A DNA stretch of 64,000 nucleotides. It comes from Paenibacillus tyrphae (GTDB lineage: Bacteria > Bacillota > Bacilli > Paenibacillales > NBRC-103111). Below are positions 43,813-51,134 of the stretch, in pieces. Location: assembly GCF_027925525.1 (NCBI RefSeq), contig NZ_BSDJ01000004.1, positions 248,001-312,000 of the forward strand, given 5' to 3'. Made by a program: the position numbers and the translations under genes. Within the stretch, counting starts at the first letter, position 1, and each line of letters starts with the position of its first letter. Under the pieces are notes generated by a model, which ran no database searches, had not been told where the DNA came from, and was given only the letters and a program-made list of their open reading frames with translations.

Positions 43813-44574
43813 TTATTGCCGTTCGATCCCGCTGCGAATTTCGCCGACGAACCGCTCCAGATTGGGCAGGCCGACGCGTTCGGCGATGGCGACGGCTTGC
43901 TCGACGTCATAAGGCACGCGGACGAGCTGTACGGAGAACGGAGCAGGCTCCAGACAGGCCGGCTGCGACGTTTCTCCTTCCAGAATGGCATAGCTCGCAT
44001 AAGGGAGCCCGTCGTAAGGCGCGCCGACGCTGCCGGTGTTGAAGAGCAGCAGACCTTGTCCCGCCTTCGACTTCAGCGTCTGGACGTAAGGAACGTGGAT
44101 ATCCCCATAGCCGATGACGTCCGGTGTCAGCTCCGTGCCCGCAAACCCGCCCGTCTGATCCGTATTTTGGAACATTGCTAGCTTTTCCTTCTTATTAGCC
44201 TTGCGGAGCACGCGATGATAAATGCTTTGCGCGGAAGCATGAAAAAGACGGACGCGGCGTCCGCTTAGCCACAGCTCCGCGGAGAACGGCAGCTCGCGCA
44301 AGTAGCGGAGCCGCTCGGTCCCGAGCTGGCGCTGCTGCCATAAGCCCGTTTCCTTGTCCTGCGGGTTGTTGATGCCGTGATCCCAGTTGCCCTGCACCGT
44401 CGTTTCGCACAGCTCGCGAATAAGGTCCACCGCCTCGCACGGCTGCGGCCCTTTGCCGACCAGATCGCCGAGGCAAACGATACGCTGGATACGGCGGCGG
44501 CGAATATCCCGAACGACCGCCTCCAGCGCAGGCAAGTTGCCGTGGATGTCGGAAATGACGGCAATGTTGTCCAT
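43813..44574 (-). CDS. Metallophosphoesterase (YfcE-like)
   Basis: 253 residues from the ATG at 44574 after AGGAGGAACCTAACATC. Contains the metal motifs SDIHGN (about 8-13), CLGDLVGKGP, GNWDHG, and GYGDIHVPY. Hydrolyses phosphodiesters or phosphomonoesters; substrate unknown. A TATAAT with an upstream TG (extended -10; 44626-44631, minus) lies 50 bases upstream. Confidence 0.87.
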   Translation of the reverse strand: MDNIAVISDIHGNLPALEAVVRDIRRRRIQRIVCLGDLVGKGPQPCEAVDLIRELCETTVQGNWDHGINNPQDKETGLWQQRQLGTERLRYLRELPFSAELWLSGRRVRLFHASAQSIYHRVLRKANKKEKLAMFQNTDQTGGFAGTELTPDVIGYGDIHVPYVQTLKSKAGQGLLLFNTGSVGAPYDGLPYASYAILEGETSQPACLEPAPFSVQLVRVPYDVEQAVAIAERVGLPNLERFVGEIRSGIERQ

Positions 44575-44638
44575 GATGTTAGGTTCCTCCTGTTTCTGTA
44601 GCTCCCAAGTGGCTGATCTTTCCATTATAGCACATGCC

Positions 44639-44675
44639 AAGAACCTTCGGAGAACGGTATTCCCGGAAGGTTCTT
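44639..44675 (-). terminator. Terminator of the ABC exporter operon
   Basis: AAGAACCTTC / GGAAGGTTCTT stem with an inner pairing; it lies just after the ATPase stop on the minus strand. Confidence 0.6.
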
Positions 44676-44697
44676 ATTCTTTACCGCTTTGTCGGCT

Positions 44698-45672
44698 CTA
44701 GTACACTTTATGAATGATCTCCTCGAAATCCGGCTCCTCCATATGAACGTCGCGGGCCGTTCCATACGGCTCCAGCCGGCGGAGTACTTCCAAGGCGGGC
44801 AGCTCCTGCCGGTTGAAATGGACGGTCAGCTCGCAGCCGTTCGCTTCCGCGACGATGAAGCCCAACTCCGACTCCGTGGCATTATCCAGAGAAACCTCGG
44901 CTTCAAACGATACGCGCAAAATCGTCGGCAGTCCGATCCGCTCCCGCAGCTCACCGATCGTTCCGTCGTACGCCAGCGACCCGTGGTTGATCACCATGAC
45001 GCGGTCGCAGAGCTGCTCGATGTCGTCCATATCGTGGGTCGTCAGCAGCACCGTTTTGCCAAGCTCCCGGTTGACTTTGGACAGCAGCCCGCGAATGTTG
45101 CGCTTGGCGATGACGTCCAGCCCGATGGTCGGCTCGTCGAGAAACAGGATGTCCGGCTCGTGCAGCAATGCGGCGGCAAGATCGGCCCGCATCCGCTGGC
45201 CGAGCGACAGCTTGCGGACCGGCGTATCGGCGAATTCGCCGAGGCCGAGCAGCCCGTCCAGCTCCGCCAGCGTCCGCTGCTGCCGCTGCCGGTCGATGCG
45301 GTACATCGCGCACAAAATATCGAACGAATCGCACACCGGCAAGTCCCACCACAGCTGGCTGCGCTGGCCGAAGACGACGCCGAGCCGGGAAACGACCCGG
45401 CGGCGGTCCTTGTGCGGGCTCATGCCGTCGATCCGCACTTCGCCCGAGGTCGGGTGCAGAATGCCGGTCAACATTTTGATCGTCGTCGATTTTCCGGCGC
45501 CGTTCGGACCGATATACCCGACGAACTCACCCGTACCGACCGTAAAGCTGATATCGCGGACCGCCGTTTTTTCCGCCCCGCCTCCGGTCACGGCCGCTTT
45601 GATCCGTTCCCACCGGCTTAAATGGGGGGCGGGAATGCGAAAGCTTTTATGTAAATGCTTAACCTCAATCAT
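44698..45672 (-). CDS. ABC exporter ATPase (ABC-2 type)
   Basis: 324 residues. Walker A GPNGAGKST, Q-loop VFGQRSQLWWDLP, signature LSLGQRMR, Walker B ILFLDEP, H-loop TTHDMDDI. The N-terminal extension APHLSRWERIKAAV and the C-terminal extra domain fit ATPases paired with DUF990-type permeases. Last gene of a three-gene operon; exports an unknown compound. Confidence 0.92.
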   Translation of the reverse strand: MIEVKHLHKSFRIPAPHLSRWERIKAAVTGGGAEKTAVRDISFTVGTGEFVGYIGPNGAGKSTTIKMLTGILHPTSGEVRIDGMSPHKDRRRVVSRLGVVFGQRSQLWWDLPVCDSFDILCAMYRIDRQRQQRTLAELDGLLGLGEFADTPVRKLSLGQRMRADLAAALLHEPDILFLDEPTIGLDVIAKRNIRGLLSKVNRELGKTVLLTTHDMDDIEQLCDRVMVINHGSLAYDGTIGELRERIGLPTILRVSFEAEVSLDNATESELGFIVAEANGCELTVHFNRQELPALEVLRRLEPYGTARDVHMEEPDFEEIIHKVY

Positions 45673-45722
45673 CGGTTTGTTCGCTCCTTTCAGATCTGGA
45701 AGTCATGGAAGTCGTAGTAAAA

Positions 45723-46514
45723 TCAGCTTCCGCTGCTCTGGTAGCGGCTCAGGCCGAACCGCCAAAACCGCAGCATGAGCCACAGGAAGACGGCGGCAAA
45801 AGCCATGACGGCCGGCAGCAGCCACCAGCCGAACTCGCCCTTCACGATATAAAGCGCCGGCATGTAGTTTGCCATTCCGACAGGGATCAAGGTGAGCAGC
45901 AAGGTCCGCAGCCATCCGGGATACAGCTCCATCGGATACTGCACGGCTTTGTTTGCGGCATCTTCCGTCAAATTTTGCAGTTCGCTAACCCGTGTTGTCC
46001 AGAAGCCGAACGTTGCGGTGCCGAGTCCGATGGCGAACAGAAGCACCGCACCCGTCACCAGAACGACGAGAGTGAGCGGAATGGCGGCTGCGCTCACCTG
46101 GCCCGAGCTTATCATTTGTCCTAAGCAAAGCGTCAGGATGATGCCGCCCTGCACCCATTCGCCGAGCATCAGGCGGAAATTTTGCGACATCAGCGCCAGC
46201 AAGACGGGAATCGGTCGAACGAGCAACTGGTCCAAATCGCCGGAGACCAAATATTTCTCCAGATGATGCACGTCGTTGGCGAAGCTGCGGTAGAGCGCTT
46301 TGGACAGCAGGATGGTAGCGTACAAATAACCGATTTCGTACAAGCTCCAGCCTTGAATCGAGTCGAATTTCCATAAAATTACGGAAAGCAGCAAAAAGTC
46401 CATCGCATTGACAAGAGCTGCGAGCACGGTGGATAGCCAGAAATTGAATTTGTACTGCATCCGGCTGCGGACACTGGCTTTGACCAGCAGCAAAAACATA
46501 CGTATCGTGCTCAT
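45723..46514 (-). CDS. ABC-2 exporter permease, DUF990 type
   Basis: 263 residues, six membrane segments, with DVHHLEKYLVSGDLDQLLVRP, the characteristic segment between helices 2 and 3. The ATG at 46514 overlaps the stop of the previous permease (ATGA), so translation is coupled. Confidence 0.88.
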   Translation of the reverse strand: MSTIRMFLLLVKASVRSRMQYKFNFWLSTVLAALVNAMDFLLLSVILWKFDSIQGWSLYEIGYLYATILLSKALYRSFANDVHHLEKYLVSGDLDQLLVRPIPVLLALMSQNFRLMLGEWVQGGIILTLCLGQMISSGQVSAAAIPLTLVVLVTGAVLLFAIGLGTATFGFWTTRVSELQNLTEDAANKAVQYPMELYPGWLRTLLLTLIPVGMANYMPALYIVKGEFGWWLLPAVMAFAAVFLWLMLRFWRFGLSRYQSSGS

Positions 46515-47287
46515 CCGCCCTGCACCTCCACTTTATTCCGCACAACAGCGGTTGCGGCGAGGCAAAGCGCAGTAAACAGTACGCACCACAAAAGGCCGCC
46601 GTACATTTCGGACGGGGAAGCGAGGCCCAAATAAATTTTGCTTGGAATGTACTGCATGTACGGATAAGGCGTCAAGTAAGCGATGCGCTGCAGCCAGTGC
46701 GGCAGCCATTCGATCGGAATGAGAAAGCCGGAAAGTACGCTTGAGATGGAATTGTGAACCCAAAACAGCCAAGTCGATTCGGTAGTCCAGAGGGCCGTTA
46801 CGCCGATGAGGTAATTCACGCAAATATTCATATAGGCGGCCATCGCAAGCGCCGTGGCGAAAGCAAGCCAGGTGCCGGTGTTGTGCGGAACCGGAAGCGA
46901 AAGCATCCATATGTAAATCAGGTAGATGGGGATCGTCTTGTAGAGCAATTGGTATCCGATTTGTCCCCATTCGCGGCACATCAACTGGTAAAACAGATGA
47001 ACCGGACGCATCAAGTCGGTTGCGATCTGTCCGGTGCGTACCGAGCGCTCGATCCCAAGCCCGTTGGTCACGAATAATGTTACCCACAGCATCGCTTGGT
47101 TCAGCGCGACATAATGGATGACGGTTTGCAGGCTGTAGCCGTGCATGCCGTCCTGCTGTCCGATGCCCTGCCAGATCGAGACGTAGATCAGCCCGAAGAT
47201 GACGCTGGCGACCGTATTGACCGCATGGGACAAGCGGTACTGCAGATTGCGTGCGAACGCTTTCTTCATTAAGACAGGGAAAAGCAT
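46511..47287 (-). CDS. ABC-2 exporter permease, DUF990 type
   Basis: 258 residues from the ATG at 47287 after CGGAGGTGTCT. Six membrane segments and the segment RSVRTGQIATDLMRPVHL that matches its partner. First gene of the exporter operon. The two permeases probably form a heterodimer. Confidence 0.88.
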   Translation of the reverse strand: MLFPVLMKKAFARNLQYRLSHAVNTVASVIFGLIYVSIWQGIGQQDGMHGYSLQTVIHYVALNQAMLWVTLFVTNGLGIERSVRTGQIATDLMRPVHLFYQLMCREWGQIGYQLLYKTIPIYLIYIWMLSLPVPHNTGTWLAFATALAMAAYMNICVNYLIGVTALWTTESTWLFWVHNSISSVLSGFLIPIEWLPHWLQRIAYLTPYPYMQYIPSKIYLGLASPSEMYGGLLWCVLFTALCLAATAVVRNKVEVQGG

Positions 47288-47464
47288 AGACACCTCCGTA
47301 AGCTTGGATTGGAGCTTGGCTGGTAACGGCAGCGAAGTCCGATTCGCCGGGTTCGGCAAGAGATGAGGCGGATTGAGGTGAGTTGCCTAAAAAATCGAGA
47401 GAAAATCTATGTTACCAGAATAAGGGGGCGTTTGGCAATCGTTTTTTTTAGGTATTTGTGCCCC

Positions 47465-47493
47465 ATGACCACAGGCGGGTGATTTGCTATAAT
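47465..47493 (+). promoter_or_regulatory. Promoter of the CapA-like gene
   Basis: ATGACC (47465-47470), 17-base spacer, TATAAT (47488-47493) with a TG one base before the -10 (extended -10). The transcript would begin near 47500, leaving about 50 bases before the proposed start at 47550. Confidence 0.7.
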
Positions 47494-47549
47494 GGGAAAA
47501 GAGAACATGTGCGCTGATTCGCAGCGGGATAGGATAGGGGTAGGTTAAG

Positions 47550-49268
47550 ATTCAGAAGGAACCGGTTGATACGGAGCAATCGCGTAAGCAAAAGCATGAA
47601 CAGGAGCAGAAGCAGAACAGAACGCTCTGGATAAAAATTGGCTTGTTAAGCCTCATCACGATTGGCGCCTTCGCATATTTGATTCAAAAGCTGGACCCTC
47701 CGCAGGAGGGGGATAAAGGGGGCGGGCTGGCGTTGCCTCCGAAGATCGAAGCGATGTCCAAGCCGCCTGCGACGACGAATCCGGGCGTCACTCCAGAAAA
47801 GCCGCCGTCAGCGGATAGCGGTACAGCGACGGCGCCTCAGGAGCAATCCCCGAAAGTCAAGCTCACGTTCGTGGGCGATGTCATGTTCGGCAGCAAGGTG
47901 GATGAGCTGCTCCAAAAGAACGGCTACGATTATCCGTACAAACATGTCAAGCCGTACTTGGAAAAGGCGGATATTACCGTGGCGAATCTGGAAACGCCGA
48001 TCACGACAAGAGGCGAAGCCCAGGAAAAAGAATACGTGTACCGGTCGTCTCCGAAGTCGCTGCCCGAATTGAAGCGAGCGGGCGTCGATCTGGTCAATCT
48101 GGCCAACAACCACAGCATGGACTATGGCGTCGAAGGGCTGCTCGATACGCTGGATTACCTTGATGCCCAGGACATCAAGCACGTAGGCGCAGGCCGGAAT
48201 TCGGACGAAGCGTACAGCTACGTGATTATGGAGCAAAAAGGCATCAAAATCGCCTTCCTCGGCTTCAGCCGGGTCATTCCCGATACGAACTGGTACGCCG
48301 GCAAATCGAAACCGGGGATGGCGGAAACCTACAGCACGAAGCTGGCGTTTGAAGCCATCGGCAAGGCGAGAGCCGAGGCGGATCTGGTTGTCGTTATCGC
48401 CCATTGGGGAGAAGAGCGTAAGGCGTATCCGGTCAAGTCGCAGTCCGATCTGGCAAGGCAGTATATCGATCAGGGCGCAGATCTCGTCGTCGCCAGCCAC
48501 CCGCATGTCGTTCAAGGCTTCGAGCAGTACAAGGACAAATGGATCGCCTACAGCATGGGCAATTTTATATTTACTACTAATGATAATCCGAATACTTGGG
48601 AAAGTATGATTTTGGAAGCCTCCTGCACCAAGGAACGAAGCTGCGACCTGAGCATGGTGCCGATCTTGACCAAGTGGGCCCAGCCGGTCCCGATGGTCGA
48701 CGAGGCCCGAGACAAGCTGTTCGAGAAGCTGACGAGCTTGTCCGTCAATGCGCAGATCGACAAGGAAGGGCGGATCACGCTTGGGGAGACCCGCACGATT
48801 CCGTCCGAGGTGGAAGAGAAGCCGCCTGTGAAGAAGGAGACGGGCATCGTCGACGGAACGTCCAAAACAGCCGTCAAACCGCCTGCGGAAGGGACGAAAA
48901 AGCCTGCCGATTCCGGCAAAGCCGCCGATCCGAAGAAGGCCGAACAGGGCAAAAAGTCCGAGACCGGGAAGTCAACGGAGACGGGTAAGAAGACGGATGC
49001 GGATAAAACGCAGACCGGGAAGACAGGAGAATCGGGCAAGTCGCAGGGAACCGGCAAGAATACCGAGGGCAAGAAAACGTCCGAGGAAGGCACCAAATCG
49101 TCCGAGGGCGGTAAAAAATCGTCTGAAAGCACCAAGAAATCGTCTGAAAGCACCAAGAAATCTGCCGAAGATCCGAAGAAATCGACCGATTCCAAAAAGA
49201 CGAACGAATCTTCAAAATCCTCCGGCGAAACCCGCAAGACAGAGGAAGACCGGAAATCATCCGACTGA
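47550..49268 (+). CDS. CapA family (poly-gamma-glutamate capsule type) membrane-anchored protein
   Basis: 572 residues if translation begins at ATT 47550, after GGGGTAGG; the first ordinary start in frame is TTG 47643, which falls inside the membrane segment. N-terminal basic tail, membrane segment (about 30-46), linker, then the CapA metallophosphoesterase-like domain: LTFVGDVMFG, VANLETPI, NLANNHSMDYG, VIAHWGEE, ASHPHVVQGFE, YSMGNFIF. The last 160 residues are Lys/Ser/Thr/Glu-rich repeats (two identical 21-base units KSSESTK near 49131-49172), possibly wall-interacting. No capB or capC gene is nearby, so a role in capsule synthesis is uncertain. Confidence 0.85.
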   Translation: MQKEPVDTEQSRKQKHEQEQKQNRTLWIKIGLLSLITIGAFAYLIQKLDPPQEGDKGGGLALPPKIEAMSKPPATTNPGVTPEKPPSADSGTATAPQEQSPKVKLTFVGDVMFGSKVDELLQKNGYDYPYKHVKPYLEKADITVANLETPITTRGEAQEKEYVYRSSPKSLPELKRAGVDLVNLANNHSMDYGVEGLLDTLDYLDAQDIKHVGAGRNSDEAYSYVIMEQKGIKIAFLGFSRVIPDTNWYAGKSKPGMAETYSTKLAFEAIGKARAEADLVVVIAHWGEERKAYPVKSQSDLARQYIDQGADLVVASHPHVVQGFEQYKDKWIAYSMGNFIFTTNDNPNTWESMILEASCTKERSCDLSMVPILTKWAQPVPMVDEARDKLFEKLTSLSVNAQIDKEGRITLGETRTIPSEVEEKPPVKKETGIVDGTSKTAVKPPAEGTKKPADSGKAADPKKAEQGKKSETGKSTETGKKTDADKTQTGKTGESGKSQGTGKNTEGKKTSEEGTKSSEGGKKSSESTKKSSESTKKSAEDPKKSTDSKKTNESSKSSGETRKTEEDRKSSD

Positions 49269-49272
49269 ACGT

Positions 49273-49312
49273 AAAACGGCTGCCCCATTCGCATGGGGGC
49301 GGCCGTTTTTTT
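49273..49312 (+). terminator. Rho-independent terminator
   Basis: AAAACGGCTGCCCC / GGGGGCGGCCGTTTT stem and T-run. Confidence 0.88.
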
Positions 49313-49397
49313 ACGATGCGCAAACGTTGAGATTCCCCCAAGCCAGGCTTATAATGAAGGCGGAGTCTTATTTTAACGGAAAAGGAACGATCCGAAG

Positions 49398-50030
49398 ATG
49401 AACGAATCGATTCGCAACATTTATTGCGTAGGACGCAATTACGGACGGCATGCGGCGGAGCTCGGCAACGATATTCCGGAGGAGCCGATGATTTTTACGA
49501 AGCCGACCCATGCGCTGGCTGTGATTGACGGCGGCGAAATCGAGCTGCCCGGCGGACGGGGTGAGGTGCACTACGAAGCCGAACTGGTGCTCCGCATCGG
49601 ACAAGCGTATAAAGAGGGCATCACCGTGGACGAGCTGGTGGACCAGCTGGCTCTGGGCATCGATTTTACTTTGCGGGACGTGCAATCGGCGTTGAAAAAG
49701 AAAGGCCACCCCTGGCTCCCGGCCAAAGGATTTAAGGGCTCGGCCGCGCTGACCGGATTCCGTCCGTTTCCCGGCTTCGGGCAAGCCAAGCAGGTGGAAT
49801 ATTCCTTAAAACGGAACAGTCAGGAAGTACAGCGGGGGAATTTGAACGACATGATTTTTGATCTACAGGTGATCGTAGATTATATCGCCGCACATTACGG
49901 CTTGGGTGAAGGGGATATCATTTACACGGGTACGCCTGCGGGCGTTGGGGCGGTGAATGACGGAGACCGCTTCGAGCTGTTCTGGGGAGAGCGGGCTTTC
50001 GGCGCTTTTACGGCCAAGATCGGAAAGTAG
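49398..50030 (+). CDS. Fumarylacetoacetate hydrolase family protein
   Basis: 210 residues, ATG after AAAGGAACGATCCGAAG. FAH fold with CVGRNYGRHAAELG, a metal-binding Glu pair (VHYEAELVLRIG), the Asp in GIDFTLRDVQ, and YTGTPAGVGAVNDGD. Members hydrolyse or decarboxylate 2-oxo and 1,3-diketo acids; the substrate is not fixed. Confidence 0.92.
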   Translation: MNESIRNIYCVGRNYGRHAAELGNDIPEEPMIFTKPTHALAVIDGGEIELPGGRGEVHYEAELVLRIGQAYKEGITVDELVDQLALGIDFTLRDVQSALKKKGHPWLPAKGFKGSAALTGFRPFPGFGQAKQVEYSLKRNSQEVQRGNLNDMIFDLQVIVDYIAAHYGLGEGDIIYTGTPAGVGAVNDGDRFELFWGERAFGAFTAKIGK

Positions 50031-50112
50031 CGGGTCCCGGAACGAAAAAGGCACTGCCGCATCCGGCTTTTTACGATCATATTATATGGGATTGGAAGGG
50101 GGCTCGGATGAA

Positions 50113-50949
50113 TTGCAGCATTGGATCATCGGATTGGCAGGAAGTGTTCTGATTGCCGGAGCGGCGTACAGGAAACGTTCGCTGTCCGGATCGGGGGCTG
50201 CCGCTGCGGTTATGCTCGGAACGCTGATGTATGCGGCAGGAAGCTTGGCTTGGTTCGGGACATTGATTGCGTTTTTTATCTCGTCCTCGCTGCTGTCGAA
50301 GTGGAAGAGCAAGAAGAAGGCGGCCGCCGAGAGCGGCTACGCCAAATCCGGACGAAGGGATGCCGGCCAGGTGCTTGCCAACGGCGGTTTGGGGCTCGCT
50401 CTTTGTCTGGGAGCCGCCTTCGTGCCGCATCCGGCCTGGTGGGCCGTCTACATCGGCGTGATGGCAACGGTGACTGCGGACACGTGGGCGACGGAGATCG
50501 GCGGCCTCAGCCGGACGGCCCCGCGCTCCATCGTCAACGGCCGTCCGGTGCCGCCCGGCACTTCCGGCGGCGTATCGTCGCTCGGACTTGCCGCATCCGC
50601 GGCCGGCGGCTTGTTTATCGGAGCCGTCGCTTGGGCGCTGGCGGCGCTACAGCCGGAGCAGGCAGGGGACGCCCCTGCGTGGGAGGCTTCCGTCCGGTCG
50701 GCGGCCGGCCTGTTCGTCCTTGGGCTGGTTGGGGGCCTTGCCGGGTCGCTGGCCGACTCGTGGCTCGGGGCGGTGTGTCAGGTCATGTACCGCTGCCGCG
50801 TCTGCGGGAAAGAAATCGAAAAAAACCGCCACTGCGAGGCAGCGGCGGTTCGAATCCGGGGGTTGGCGTTCATGACCAACGACACGGTTAACGCTTTAAG
50901 CTCGGCGTTTGGCGGCGCCGTAACTCTCCTACTTTCGCTGTGGCTGTAA
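50113..50949 (+). CDS. DUF92 family membrane protein
   Basis: 278 residues from a TTG at 50113, ten bases after GGAAGGGGG; an ATG at 50086 lacks a ribosome site. Six or seven membrane segments with the family signatures TADTWATEIGGLSRTAPRSI, PPGTSGGVS and a late MTNDTVN. A cysteine-rich loop (CRVCGKEIEKNRHC) could hold a metal. Relatives act in prenyl-lipid phosphorylation in plants and algae; the bacterial role is unknown. Confidence 0.85.
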   Translation: MQHWIIGLAGSVLIAGAAYRKRSLSGSGAAAAVMLGTLMYAAGSLAWFGTLIAFFISSSLLSKWKSKKKAAAESGYAKSGRRDAGQVLANGGLGLALCLGAAFVPHPAWWAVYIGVMATVTADTWATEIGGLSRTAPRSIVNGRPVPPGTSGGVSSLGLAASAAGGLFIGAVAWALAALQPEQAGDAPAWEASVRSAAGLFVLGLVGGLAGSLADSWLGAVCQVMYRCRVCGKEIEKNRHCEAAAVRIRGLAFMTNDTVNALSSAFGGAVTLLLSLWL

Positions 50950-50956
50950 CAGCGAT

Positions 50957-51061
50957 TTAATCCTCTTCCTTGCGGGAATAAGCGAGCTTCGTTACATACA
51001 TGGTGATGCCCGAGATAAGCAGCGCGACGATAATGCTGATGACGATAACGGTAGTTACCAT
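50957..51061 (-). CDS. 34-residue single-pass membrane protein
   Basis: A small gene easily missed. ATG at 51061 with GGAGG twelve bases upstream and its own promoter (see 51103-51131). The peptide has one membrane helix (about 4-22, VIVISIIVALLISG) and a charged tail ending KLAYSRKEED. The form is that of the many Bacillales miniproteins that bind transporters or signalling complexes. Function unknown. Convergent with DUF92. Confidence 0.7.
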   Translation of the reverse strand: MVTTVIVISIIVALLISGITMYVTKLAYSRKEED

Positions 51062-51102
51062 GGCTTAAGCAGTCCTCCAAGCGGATAAATGTCACTTCGG
51101 AC

Positions 51103-51131
51103 ATTGTACCCCATGGAGGACAAAAAGCCAA
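51103..51131 (-). promoter_or_regulatory. Promoter of the 34-residue membrane protein gene
   Basis: Minus strand TTGGCT (51131-51126), 17-base spacer, TACAAT (51108-51103). Predicted start about 35 bases before the ATG. Confidence 0.6.
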
Positions 51132-51134
51132 CCG

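Noticed and set aside
49131..49172. Repeats in the CapA tail as a CRISPR-like or mobile repeat
   Set aside because: They are two adjacent in-frame coding duplicates without spacers.
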